In this document: piece by piece, positions 51,801 to 56,935 of the stretch
Numbering within the stretch: the stretch's first letter is position 1
Layout: each line of letters opens with the position of its first letter
Assembly (NCBI GenBank): GCA_003342895.1
Contig: PTFA01000035.1
Coordinates: forward strand, 2,190,837 to 2,254,836
Origin: Casuarius casuarius
Lineage: Eukaryota > Chordata > Aves > Casuariiformes > Casuariidae
Reading direction: 5' to 3'
DNA length: 64,000 nt
Made by a program: the position numbers and the translations under genes
The notes under the pieces: generated by a model
Told to the model about the DNA's origin: nothing
The model's input: the letters and a program-made list of their open reading frames with translations, nothing else
Databases searched by the model: none

Positions 51801-54326
51801 TAATTAGATACAGCCTATGGAGATTAATAAATTTTCAAGTTGCAGGCAGAGATTGAAATGTAGTTCCAACTTATCACCTTTTAAACATTACCAATGCATA
51901 GAATTGTTTTCACGGTATGTTTTCAGGTATGGCCAACATTTTTTGCAGAATGAGATTCTGTACAGGAAAAAAAAAGGCCTTTAAAATAAGACAAAAAACC
52001 CCATGTATTTCATCTCTAGATTTCAAATTCAGTGAAAAGACCATAAACTAATTACTTAAGAAACAACTACTTGTAAACAAAGTAACAACAGGTAATGAGT
52101 GCAAACTACTAAAAACAGCCAGGAGGCATGAACATTTGAACATGTGGTAACGATACCACATCTTAATTTAAGAGATTAGGTATTTATTATTATTATTTTA
52201 GACAGAAGCCGTAAGTAACAGCACATCCTATATTCTCCTGAAGAGAGAGAAGGCGTTAGATCAGGGATTCACAATCTGCTTCAAAAAGGTACACAGCAGC
52301 AGACAGGGTCTTATGAAATTCATCCCTTTATACACCAAACAAAACGTGTCAAAGATTATTTTCATGCATTAAAAAAAAACAAATGAAGCAACAATATTAG
52401 ATGCTTTTAGCAGGAGATACTGCAGAAAGATGCACAAGACAAGCTCTCATAGGATAATAAATGCCATCTTTTGCTACAGAACAGAACTTTCGCAATCCTA
52501 ATCCTTAAGATGAAGTAAAATACCTCACTCATCAGGTCATCTCCAGCAACGACAGCTATTTTCAAGTCAACATCTGCTTTCTTTGCCACCTCCTGAAGGG
52601 CAGCTGCACAAGCAAGTGGGTTAATTCCACCAGCATTACTGATGACACGAACACCTGAACAAAAATGACAAACTGAGTTCAGCAACACTAACAATCACTT
52701 GTATTCCAAAAACTTAAAGCATGCTGAAACACAAGCAAGACATCATCTCTGCAACATGTCAGACATCTAATCAAGTAAAGTATTAAAATTACATTAAAGT
52801 ATCAACCTCCCTTATACTGTGAAATAAAAGGAATTGATTGATTCAATGTAGAAGTGTTATACAGAAAAAAAAATTGTTATAGATCATTTTCTTCCATTTA
52901 TACATGATCTTTGACATATGGAAAGTAACCAAAGAGACACAGCCATGATGAGGAAACAGTGTCACAACAGCTCCTACAAGTACAACATTTGATGCCAGTC
53001 ATTCAAAGCAATTATGTTCTTCAGACTGCTTCATTTTAACAGAAATATGCATCTATACATAAATTCCAGACTGTATTGGGAGCTTAGAAGAAATAATTCA
53101 CTTTTTCCTCTCAAACTGAGCGAGTTATGAAGATACACTAATATAAATGGCAAGAGAAATAAATGACCAGAAAATAAATTATGCTCATATATACAAACCT
53201 AGAACTATTCGGGAAGGTTGACAAATTTTTAGTTTGTCAAAACAAGAACTTAGCACATTTTCAATGCAAAGATTTGCACACAAAGTTATCTTCCATTCCT
53301 GATTTAAAGCTACAATAACAACTACATAGAGATAGATAAATATATATCTCTCTATACATAATTACAGGAAAACATTTTAAATTGACCCAGTTTAAGTGCT
53401 ACCACCAGATTTGCACTTGCTAAAATCAGGGAGGGAATTTCTGCTGGTGTTTAAAATATTATTCCCACAGAAAAGCAAAATGTGGGGTGGAAAACAACTG
53501 CTTATAGTAAGCTACACTATATAAGATATATCTAAACAACTTAACTTCACTAACAGACCAACTCACAGAACGAGCAGCATACCTTTCCTGTGAATGTCTT
53601 TTATATAGGGAGCCATTGCAGTGGAGACAAAATCAGGAGTGTAACCCAAAACCTGAAACAACAAAAAGCTGTAACTCTTTGTTAAGGATAAATCAACCCA
53701 ACCCCTTTTCCTTGCCTGACAGAAGAAAACACTGAAGAATAACTAGTTTTCAAAACATTTATGCAATGCTACAGAAAAAGACGTGATTGCTTTTAGTATA
53801 TGAAAACCGGGTATATTCCTCAAGAATAAATAATAGCACGCAAGTAGAAAAATACAAAAGCGAACGGGCAGCCTTCTCAAGAGCCTGACAGATGCTAGAT
53901 TAGACTCGCAGGGTGACTTAGTTCGGAGGGGAGCTTGGCAAGGGTCTGGTCCAGCCTCGCTCAACGCGGGGCGAACATCGACAGGGCGCTCGTGCTGTCC
54001 CCAGCTTGGCTGCCAACTCCAGCGCACAGCCGATGGAGCAAAGCGGCGTACGCAGCCATCGGGCTGTCAGGGCTCCGTTTCAGCAGCGGAAGAAACGATT
54101 CCTTCACATATATACATATATGTGAAATAGTGCGAAGGCCGGATTTTGGGATGCCCCCCCCGGGGGCAGCCCCGCAGCTACTTACGGGAGACCTGGCCTT
54201 GGCAGCGGTCAGCAGCGACATGGTGATCTCGGAGAGATAGTCGAAGACGAGGAAGTCCAGCTTCCCTCCGTACAGCAGCTGCGGCACTAGCGGGCGGAGA
54301 GCGGCGGCCGTCAGCCCCAGCGGCCG
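1235..54326 (-). CDS. AtuA-family (DUF1446) protein, 15 exons, partial at both ends
   Basis: This is the whole visible gene on the minus strand. Fifteen exons, listed separately, join through GT/AG introns into 479 codons with no stop and consistent phases. The product matches the AtuA domain (PF07287, formerly DUF1446) along its length: [11 protein letters not shown] near residues 26-36, SNAGGINP at 75-82, AVVAGDD at 104-110, TGRCVDSG at 162-169, [17 protein letters not shown] at 191-207, GFPIVE at 221-226, DTGGLIS at 238-244, YGPHAR at 369-374 and GTGMAPGLTG at 408-417. Residues are counted from the first visible codon. In bacteria the family is named from the citronellol/geraniol (acyclic terpene) utilisation cluster; its exact reaction is not settled and the vertebrate role is unknown to me. 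No signal peptide or membrane segment is visible, but the true N-terminus is in the gap. The bacterial proteins run on past this domain, so the C-terminus should lie left of the window. Confidence 0.88.
1347..5279 (-). other. Intron 14
   Basis: About 3.9 kb, AT-rich. It holds a short (TA)7 near 2,600, an A-rich run near 3,942 and the split MIR-like relic at 4.7-4.9 kb. No other feature seen. Confidence 0.85.
4690..4905 (+). repeat. MIR-like SINE relic, apparently split
   Basis: ACTTTTACAGATAGGGAAAT matches the MIR core start. About 100 bases later the rest of the pattern resumes: GACTGAGACAC, then a TTTGCCCCGGTTCACAAG block and an ATTCAAACCTCCC-like tail. The middle is unrelated, so either an insertion split one element or two relics adjoin. 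Confidence 0.45.
5280..5331 (-). CDS. AtuA-like exon 14
   Basis: 52 bases encoding [18 protein letters not shown]. The acceptor is at 5,333-5,332 and the donor GTAAG at 5,279. The pattern 'P.V.P..R.F.FL.PK..V' marks the end of the conserved AtuA core, and the exon ends in phase 0. Confidence 0.87.
5332..6860 (-). other. Intron 13
   Basis: About 1.5 kb with T-rich runs near 6,760-6,792. No other feature seen. Confidence 0.88.
6861..6900 (-). CDS. AtuA-like exon 13 (40-bp small exon)
   Basis: 40 bases encoding [14 protein letters not shown]. The acceptor is at 6,902-6,901 and the donor GTAAG at 6,860. It lies after an 11.6-kb intron and completes GTGMAPGLTGxxGGRP, a conserved AtuA motif, so the call is safe in spite of its size. 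Skipping it would shift the frame. Confidence 0.9.
9761..9979 (-). other. Unidentified open frame on the sense strand of intron 12
   Basis: 72 codons (opening on TTG, not ATG) with ordinary protein-like composition. The frame includes [20 protein letters not shown] and ends [18 protein letters not shown] before a stop. Upstream the frame continues after one in-frame TGA. I do not recognise it. It may be chance, a decayed retrocopy or an unannotated exon. Confidence 0.2.
17214..17239 (+). other. Potential G-quadruplex
   Basis: G6, A6, G7, T, G6 in 26 bases. The runs are long enough to be split into four G-tracts. It is in intron 12 on the strand opposite to the gene. Confidence 0.5.
17725..17816. 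repeat. (TA)n-(CA)n compound microsatellite
   Basis: About 38 bases of TA repeat, a short TTTT interruption, 19 more bases of TA, then about 35 bases of CA with CATA interruptions. It is in intron 12. Confidence 0.95.
18488..18587 (-). CDS. AtuA-like exon 12
   Basis: 100 bases, residues 379-411 plus one base. The acceptor is at 18,589-18,588 and the donor GTAAAT at 18,487. It encodes [13 protein letters not shown] and [17 protein letters not shown], matching the 'EV..R.A..H......LF..E..P.GTGMAPG' segment of AtuA. The glycine-methionine motif is completed in exon 13. Confidence 0.92.
19764..19820. repeat. Poly(A)/A-rich tract
   Basis: 32 uninterrupted As followed by GAAAG-type repeats and more As. 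It could be the tail of an old retroposon, but I see no recognisable body upstream. It is in intron 11. Confidence 0.9.
22580..22599. other. Perfect 20-bp palindrome
   Basis: AATTACTACTAGTAGTAATT reads the same on both strands. It is in AT-rich intron 11. Confidence 0.85.
23192..23267 (+). other. Imperfect hairpin, possibly miRNA-like
   Basis: CCTTTCCATGC pairs perfectly with GCATGGAAAGG over 11 bp. A TCATG/CATGA stem continues inside it after a five-base bulge, and a small GCTACT/AGTAGC hairpin sits in the loop. About 76 bases in all, in intron 11. Confidence 0.4.
24804..24831. repeat. Poly(A) tract, 28 bases
   Basis: An uninterrupted A28 in intron 11 with no recognisable retroposon body next to it. 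Confidence 0.95.
25363..25474 (-). CDS. AtuA-like exon 11
   Basis: 112 bases, residues 341-378. The acceptor is at 25,476-25,475. The donor GTAAGT at 25,362 is preferred over an overlapping GTGTAAG two bases upstream because only the former keeps exon 12 in frame. It encodes [18 protein letters not shown], with the conserved 'GxxSxYGPHA' type motif. Confidence 0.9.
25475..28620 (-). other. Intron 10
   Basis: 3.1 kb of AT-rich sequence. I see nothing distinctive in it. Confidence 0.88.
28621..28727 (-). CDS. AtuA-like exon 10
   Basis: 107 bases, residues 306-340 plus two bases. The acceptor is at 28,729-28,728 and the donor GTTAG at 28,620. It begins [13 protein letters not shown] and continues [18 protein letters not shown], matching the family's 'YxDGxRAxG...GxxAxxKAxxxAxxI' segment. 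The exon itself begins GTAAGTG, so its first bases look like a donor. Confidence 0.88.
29098..29123. repeat. Alternating purine-pyrimidine tract (TG)n(CG)n(TG)n
   Basis: 26 bases of strict alternation with an inner GCGCGCGCG core, the classic left-handed (Z) DNA type. A G6-T-G5 run lies 20-30 bases upstream (29,067-29,078). It is in intron 9. Confidence 0.85.
29385..29560 (-). repeat. Possible ancient CR1-like LINE 3' fragment
   Basis: The plus strand reads TTAAATGTCCCACGTAATGG then GGAAAGCTATTTTACAAG and later pyrimidine-rich blocks. This resembles the antisense of CR1 3' ends ('...AAATGTCCC....GATGGGG....CC.TGGGAGACTATTCCACA'). It is heavily decayed and I cannot confirm the family by eye. 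Confidence 0.35.
31867..31904. repeat. Perfect 19-bp tandem duplication across the exon 9 donor
   Basis: Two identical 19-base units (31,867-31,885 and 31,886-31,904) each contain TATAAG|GTATTA on the minus strand. The copy nearer the exon contains the donor used. Confidence 0.95.
31893..31957 (-). CDS. AtuA-like exon 9
   Basis: 65 bases, residues 284-305. It encodes [16 protein letters not shown], the usual 'V.V.GA.G.P....YK' stretch of the family, and ends in phase 0. The donor GTATTA is at 31,892-31,891. A perfect 19-bp tandem duplication (31,867-31,904) supplies a second identical donor 19 bases downstream; that one would add GTA TTA TAA and so terminate. Confidence 0.9.
33153..33219 (+). 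promoter_or_regulatory. Cluster of five nuclear-receptor half-sites, including a DR5
   Basis: Half-sites AGTTCA at 33,153, 33,165, 33,176 and 33,214 and AGGTCA at 33,195 all point the same way within 67 bases. The second and third are separated by exactly five bases (DR5, the retinoic-acid-receptor spacing); the first and second by six. It lies in intron 8 of the AtuA-like gene. Confidence 0.35.
33617..33638. repeat. C11 homopolymer followed by (CA)n
   Basis: Eleven Cs followed by five to six CA units in intron 8. It is likely length-variable. Confidence 0.9.
34037..34082 (+). repeat. Tandem GATCAAAA units
   Basis: Four copies of GATCAAA(A/G) lie within 46 bases. The last, ATCAAAG, fits the TCF/LEF consensus. 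It lies in intron 8, about 230 bases from exon 8. Confidence 0.6.
34309..34505 (-). CDS. AtuA-like exon 8 (longest visible exon)
   Basis: 197 bases, residues 218-283 plus one base. The acceptor is at 34,507-34,506 and the donor GTTAG at 34,308. It encodes [20 protein letters not shown], then [20 protein letters not shown] and an LLPDVTCDF segment, matching the AtuA order of GFPI, TGG and EQLxYE(V/I)G. Confidence 0.93.
36395..36545 (+). repeat. MIR-like SINE relic
   Basis: ATTTTACAGAGGAGACAGATAC followed by GATTCACCCAGCGTTACACAGC and a degraded 'AGAATTAAGGTGC' tail follows the MIR order of 'TTTTACAGATGAGG', 'TTGCCCAAGGTCACACAGC' and 'GGATTCAAACCC'. It is old and heavily diverged. Confidence 0.6.
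37753..37768 (+). promoter_or_regulatory. CTCF-like motif
   Basis: The plus strand reads ACACAAGGCGGCACTG, similar to the CTCF core with one weaker position. It lies in intron 7. Motif match only. Confidence 0.22.
42399..42414 (-). promoter_or_regulatory. CTCF-like motif
   Basis: On the minus strand the core reads CACTAGAGGGCA, close to the CTCF consensus. It lies in intron 7. Motif match only. Confidence 0.3.
45197..45274 (-). CDS. AtuA-like exon 7
   Basis: 78 bases, residues 192-217 plus two bases. It encodes [15 protein letters not shown], the most diagnostic block of the family. I chose the acceptor at 45,276-45,275 because it alone gives AAGSLAGH in frame; a second AG eight bases further in (45,268-45,267) would cause a stop. 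I chose the donor GTAGGT at 45,196 because the tryptophan codon then completes in exon 8; the GT four bases on would read TAG. Confidence 0.9.
45275..46465 (-). other. Intron 6
   Basis: 1.2 kb of AT-rich sequence with nothing distinctive. Confidence 0.88.
46466..46509 (-). CDS. AtuA-like exon 6 (44-bp small exon)
   Basis: Only 44 bases: [14 protein letters not shown] plus two bases of a serine codon. The acceptor is at 46,511-46,510 and the donor GTAAA at 46,465. Skipping it would shift the frame. The DxLAAGSLAGH motif, continued in exon 7, makes the call firm despite the size. Confidence 0.88.
46510..47353 (-). other. Intron 5
   Basis: 0.84 kb with a CTCF-like motif near 46.99 kb and a poly(A) run near 47.2 kb. 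Confidence 0.88.
46983..46999 (-). promoter_or_regulatory. CTCF-like motif
   Basis: On the minus strand the core reads CCACAAGGTGGCAC, a near-consensus CTCF site in intron 5, in the same orientation as the one near 42.4 kb. Motif match only. Confidence 0.35.
47354..47453 (-). CDS. AtuA-like exon 5
   Basis: 100 bases, residues 144-177. The acceptor is at 47,455-47,454 and the donor GTAAGT at 47,353. It encodes [18 protein letters not shown] and GPLIHS, one of the best conserved AtuA blocks. The phase leaves exon 6 in frame 0. Confidence 0.93.
47454..49939 (-). other. Intron 4
   Basis: 2.5 kb, AT-rich, with short A and T runs near 48.38 and 48.78 kb. Nothing else seen. Confidence 0.88.
49940..50028 (-). 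CDS. AtuA-like exon 4
   Basis: 89 bases, residues 115-143 plus two bases. The acceptor is at 50,030-50,029 and the donor GTGAG at 49,939. It encodes [15 protein letters not shown] and a following stretch with no invariant motif I recognise, as expected for the variable linker between the first two conserved blocks of the family. Confidence 0.82.
50505..50735. repeat. Degenerate minisatellite-like block
   Basis: A motif of the form (C)TAGYA-ACTGGA recurs at 50,511, 50,592, 50,642, 50,674 and 50,704. A GGAGGGATC-like piece appears at 50,546 and 50,715. The block is more GC-rich than the surrounding intron 3 and directly precedes a TG/TA microsatellite field. Confidence 0.45.
50850..51095. repeat. 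Complex TG/CA/TA microsatellite with inverted arms
   Basis: Alternating blocks of TGTG, TATATA and CACACA, such as TGTGTGTATATATATACACA, repeatedly form self-complementary units. The whole could fold into several hairpins. It is in intron 3. Confidence 0.85.
52524..52654 (-). CDS. AtuA-like exon 3
   Basis: 131 bases, residues 71-114. The acceptor is at 52,656-52,655 and the donor GTATT at 52,523. It carries two strong family motifs, [14 protein letters not shown] and [10 protein letters not shown], and ends in phase 0. An open frame runs through both flanks, but the flanking residues are intronic because both splice sites match the phases of exons 2 and 4. Confidence 0.93.
52655..53582 (-). 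other. Intron 2
   Basis: 0.93 kb. A weak TAGAGATAGATA inverted repeat lies near 53.33-53.36 kb. Nothing else seen. Confidence 0.88.
53583..53652 (-). CDS. AtuA-like exon 2
   Basis: 70 bases encoding residues 48-70 plus one base. The acceptor AG is at 53,654-53,653 and the donor GT at 53,582-53,581. It encodes [16 protein letters not shown], joining in frame to exon 1 and to the glycine that opens exon 3. Confidence 0.88.
53653..54185 (-). other. Intron 1
   Basis: 0.53 kb, changing from AT-rich to GC-rich as it enters the CpG island. It contains the 11-bp-armed inverted repeat at 54.1 kb. Confidence 0.88.
54103..54126. other. Inverted repeat beside exon 1
   Basis: TTCACATATAT and ATATATGTGAA are perfect 11-bp arms separated by two bases, 60 bases into intron 1 of the AtuA-like gene. 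An AT-rich fold-back inside a GC-rich island. Confidence 0.8.
54186..54326 (-). CDS. AtuA-like exon 1 (first visible), truncated by gap
   Basis: 47 codons are visible, in phase 0, ending in CCC before a GTAAG donor at 54,185-54,181. They include [14 protein letters not shown], the hallmark N-terminal block of the AtuA family. The upstream edge is the run of Ns. Bacterial relatives have only a short glycine-rich stretch before this block, so roughly 15-30 residues plus the start codon are probably missing. Confidence 0.88.
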
Positions 54327-54625
54327 NNNNNNNNNNNNNNNNNNNNNNNNNNNNNNNNNNNNNNNNNNNNNNNNNNNNNNNNNNNNNNNNNNNNNNNNNN
54401 NNNNNNNNNNNNNNNNNNNNNNNNNNNNNNNNNNNNNNNNNNNNNNNNNNNNNNNNNNNNNNNNNNNNNNNNNNNNNNNNNNNNNNNNNNNNNNNNNNNN
54501 NNNNNNNNNNNNNNNNNNNNNNNNNNNNNNNNNNNNNNNNNNNNNNNNNNNNNNNNNNNNNNNNNNNNNNNNNNNNNNNNNNNNNNNNNNNNNNNNNNNN
54601 NNNNNNNNNNNNNNNNNNNNNNNNN
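54327..54625. other. Assembly gap (299 Ns)
   Basis: A run of unknown bases inside the CpG island. It removes the start codon and first coding bases of the AtuA-like gene. The length may be a placeholder. GC-rich first exons are commonly lost in this way. Confidence 1.
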
Positions 54626-55619
54626 GGGCGGGTGGGCCCCGCCGGAGGGAGGCGGCCGCGGCGGCATCTCCGCGGGGGGAAGGAGGGCGGGAGGCGGCGA
54701 GCCGAGAGCAGACAAAAGCGGGTCGCGGCCGGCGGCGGGGTGGGGCCGCGACCGGGCGGGCGGCGGCGCCTCGGCTCCCGGGGGAGAGCGGCGAGAAGAG
54801 CCGGGGGGGGGAGCGGCGTCCCCGCCCCGCCGCGCCCCCGGCCCGGCCCGGCCCAGCGGGGCCGCGGGCCCGGCGCTGTGGGCTGTCCGCGGCGTGTCCG
54901 GGCGTGCAGCCGGGCGGGGCGCCGGCGTCACGCGGGTGTCTGCTTTTACGTACACATATATTTATTTATGTACCTCGGTTTTGACAGGGGAGGTGTCTGA
55001 GGTCCCAGGCGGGATTTCTCGGCGGTGAACCTGGAGTAGAGAAACGTGACCAAACTAGCAGATCGCCCAGTACAGAGGGACGCGTTGGTCGCGTAGAGGT
55101 GCCCAGAACAGCCCTGTGCGGACAGGATCCCCGTAACGCGTCTAGTGTGACCGGCTGTAGCTGAATCTGCCGGTCTGGCGTGCTAATCCCATGTGAAAAC
55201 TGCTAGGCCTGACTTAACACCTGCGATTTGATCCTGGCCAGTTTTGCTCGTTACCTCTTGCAAAGGAAACACTAAGAAGATTTGGGGTTCTTTTGGATCT
55301 TTGTAGGAAAGCTGGAAAATACAACATTCAAAGAGACGTTGACATAATTCTAAGTATACGATGATGAGAGGCGGTTTTATTGGTGCAAAAAGTGGCCACA
55401 TTGAAAATATTTAACTAAGTACTTTTGAAAATTGTTGATAAACAGAGAGTCCAGTTAGATGCATTTCTAATTGCGGTTAGAAGCGATGCCATACTTTATA
55501 ACCCAGGAGTATAAATAAAAGTTCCACTGAAATCAGCTGGGCCGAGATTCCACACTACAAAACTGAACTTCTGGGCGCGGAAAGACAAGCCTTCCCAGGC
55601 AAGTTAACCTACCCCGCCG

Positions 55620-55636
55620 CGGCCGGTAGAGGGCTG
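55620..55636 (+). promoter_or_regulatory. CTCF-like motif beside the CpG island
   Basis: A GC-rich patch reading CCGGTAGAGGGCTG lies about 0.5 kb outside the island, between the two genes. It is a moderate CTCF match that could mark a boundary between FGG and its neighbour. Motif only. Confidence 0.22.
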
Positions 55637-55795
55637 TGTTGTCCCAGCTTCCATGTCCTTGCCTCCTACGCAACATAAGTCCCATCCACAAAAAATGTGA
55701 GTGGGAACCGTCATCTATTCCTGTCAGCATCAGGTGTGCTGTGTGTAGCATACGCAAACGTATGCCTTTCTCCCCAGATAAACAAATAGAGTTTA

Positions 55796-55853
55796 TTTAT
55801 ATTAATATATAAAAAATCACATATATACACACAGACACACACGCACGTACGCA
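55796..55853. repeat. AT-rich then (CA)n simple repeat
   Basis: TATTAATATAT-type sequence passes into ACACACAGACACACACGCAC. An ordinary decayed microsatellite in the intergenic region. Confidence 0.75.
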
Positions 55854-56077
55854 TTGGTATAGCAGTCTAGGAATCCAGAAGGGACTTTCTTCTTCTAACT
55901 TCTTTCAAATATGCTTGTAGCATGGATCTTGAGAGCAGCTGCCCATGGCTGTGTGAGGGGTTGGGTCTTGCTTTGTCATAAAGCATTTTAAAGTCCTTGT
56001 GGAGCACAAACACAATTTCACCAGCCTTTGCATGTGGCCGTTTATGTATGTGTGTGTGAGAAAATTAATACACAACA

Positions 56078-56130
56078 TATATAAGATACTATATAAGATG
56101 CTAATAAGGTACATAAGATGCTAATACACA
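56078..56130 (+). repeat. Short tandem repeat, about 18-20 bp unit
   Basis: Three imperfect copies of a TATATAAGATGCTAATA-type unit lie side by side in the intergenic region. Confidence 0.6.
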
Positions 56131-56734
56131 CCTATGACTTATTTTGTCTGTCAACCAATTAATTAAATAAGAAGAAAGGGTTTGGGATTGTCTCCATTAC
56201 CTGTAACAGCACACTGAAGAGCTGAAGATGGCATTTTGTTGGCTTCCTCAGCAACTGCTTTTCTTACTCAGTTTAGACTTGTCACTTAAGTAGGCCATTT
56301 AATAGGGTTGTTAACGCTCTGGCAAAATCATCGATTTTATCGGTGAATTTTATACACTCCTTGGATTCTCTCTGCCTGATTAGACAGATGATTTTCTTTG
56401 GATCTTCAGTAATTAAAATCATGATAAAGACAATGCAGGTGCTGGTTTATGCAGGCGTGTTTCTGAACTATGACTGGTGCCTCATCCCAGATTAATGTCA
56501 TGTGGGGTGTCTTGGTTTTATCATGCTATACAGCTGCATATCCCTATGTTGGGGCTACAGCTATATCCAGCAATATATATGGTGGTATATATAGTCCTAG
56601 AAAACCTCCTCTTCTTATATTTAATACAGATGAACATAGCTGTGTAGATGATTGTGGGTTATTGAGACAATTGACAACTCATGTTTCTACTGAGTATTTG
56701 CCCACCCTGTAGTTTCAGCTGTTTATGTGTTTAG

Positions 56735-56935
56735 TAACCCTCAATAGTTCCCTCCTTTCCAAGTACATGCCCAGGCTCCCCTTGTGCCCATGTAAACATT
56801 TTGCACTCAGAATATCCTTTGGTAAGGAGTTCCCGGGTCTGATATCTGTCATGTGAAAACCTGTTGCTTTTGTTTTGAAGCTGACTCCTACTAGCTTCCT
56901 TTGCTATTCTCTGTTTCTTGTATAAAAATAAAAGA
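56735..56935. repeat. Possible decayed interspersed repeat
   Basis: ATATCCTTTGGTAAGGAGTT and neighbouring text resemble an old sauropsid repeat with a 'CTTTGGCAAGGAGTTCCACAG' core. The match is short and weak. Confidence 0.2.

Larger units (their letters stand above)
50029..52523 (-). other. Intron 3
   Basis: 2.5 kb. The middle (50.5-51.1 kb) is the minisatellite-like block and the TG/TA field; the rest is plain. Confidence 0.88.
53930..55150. promoter_or_regulatory. CpG island, likely promoter of the AtuA-like gene
   Basis: The sequence turns from AT-rich to very GC- and CpG-rich around exon 1 and stays so to about 55.15 kb, densest at 54,626-54,950 with GGCCC repeats (54,836-54,858) and long G runs. 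A housekeeping-type promoter for the minus-strand gene is expected here. Such islands are often bidirectional, but I see no convincing plus-strand gene leaving it. Confidence 0.75.

Noticed and set aside
54311..54955. Minus-strand frame running through the Ns
   Set aside because: Proline/alanine/arginine-rich reading of CpG-island DNA. It spans unknown bases, and its frame does not match exon 1 of the AtuA-like gene.
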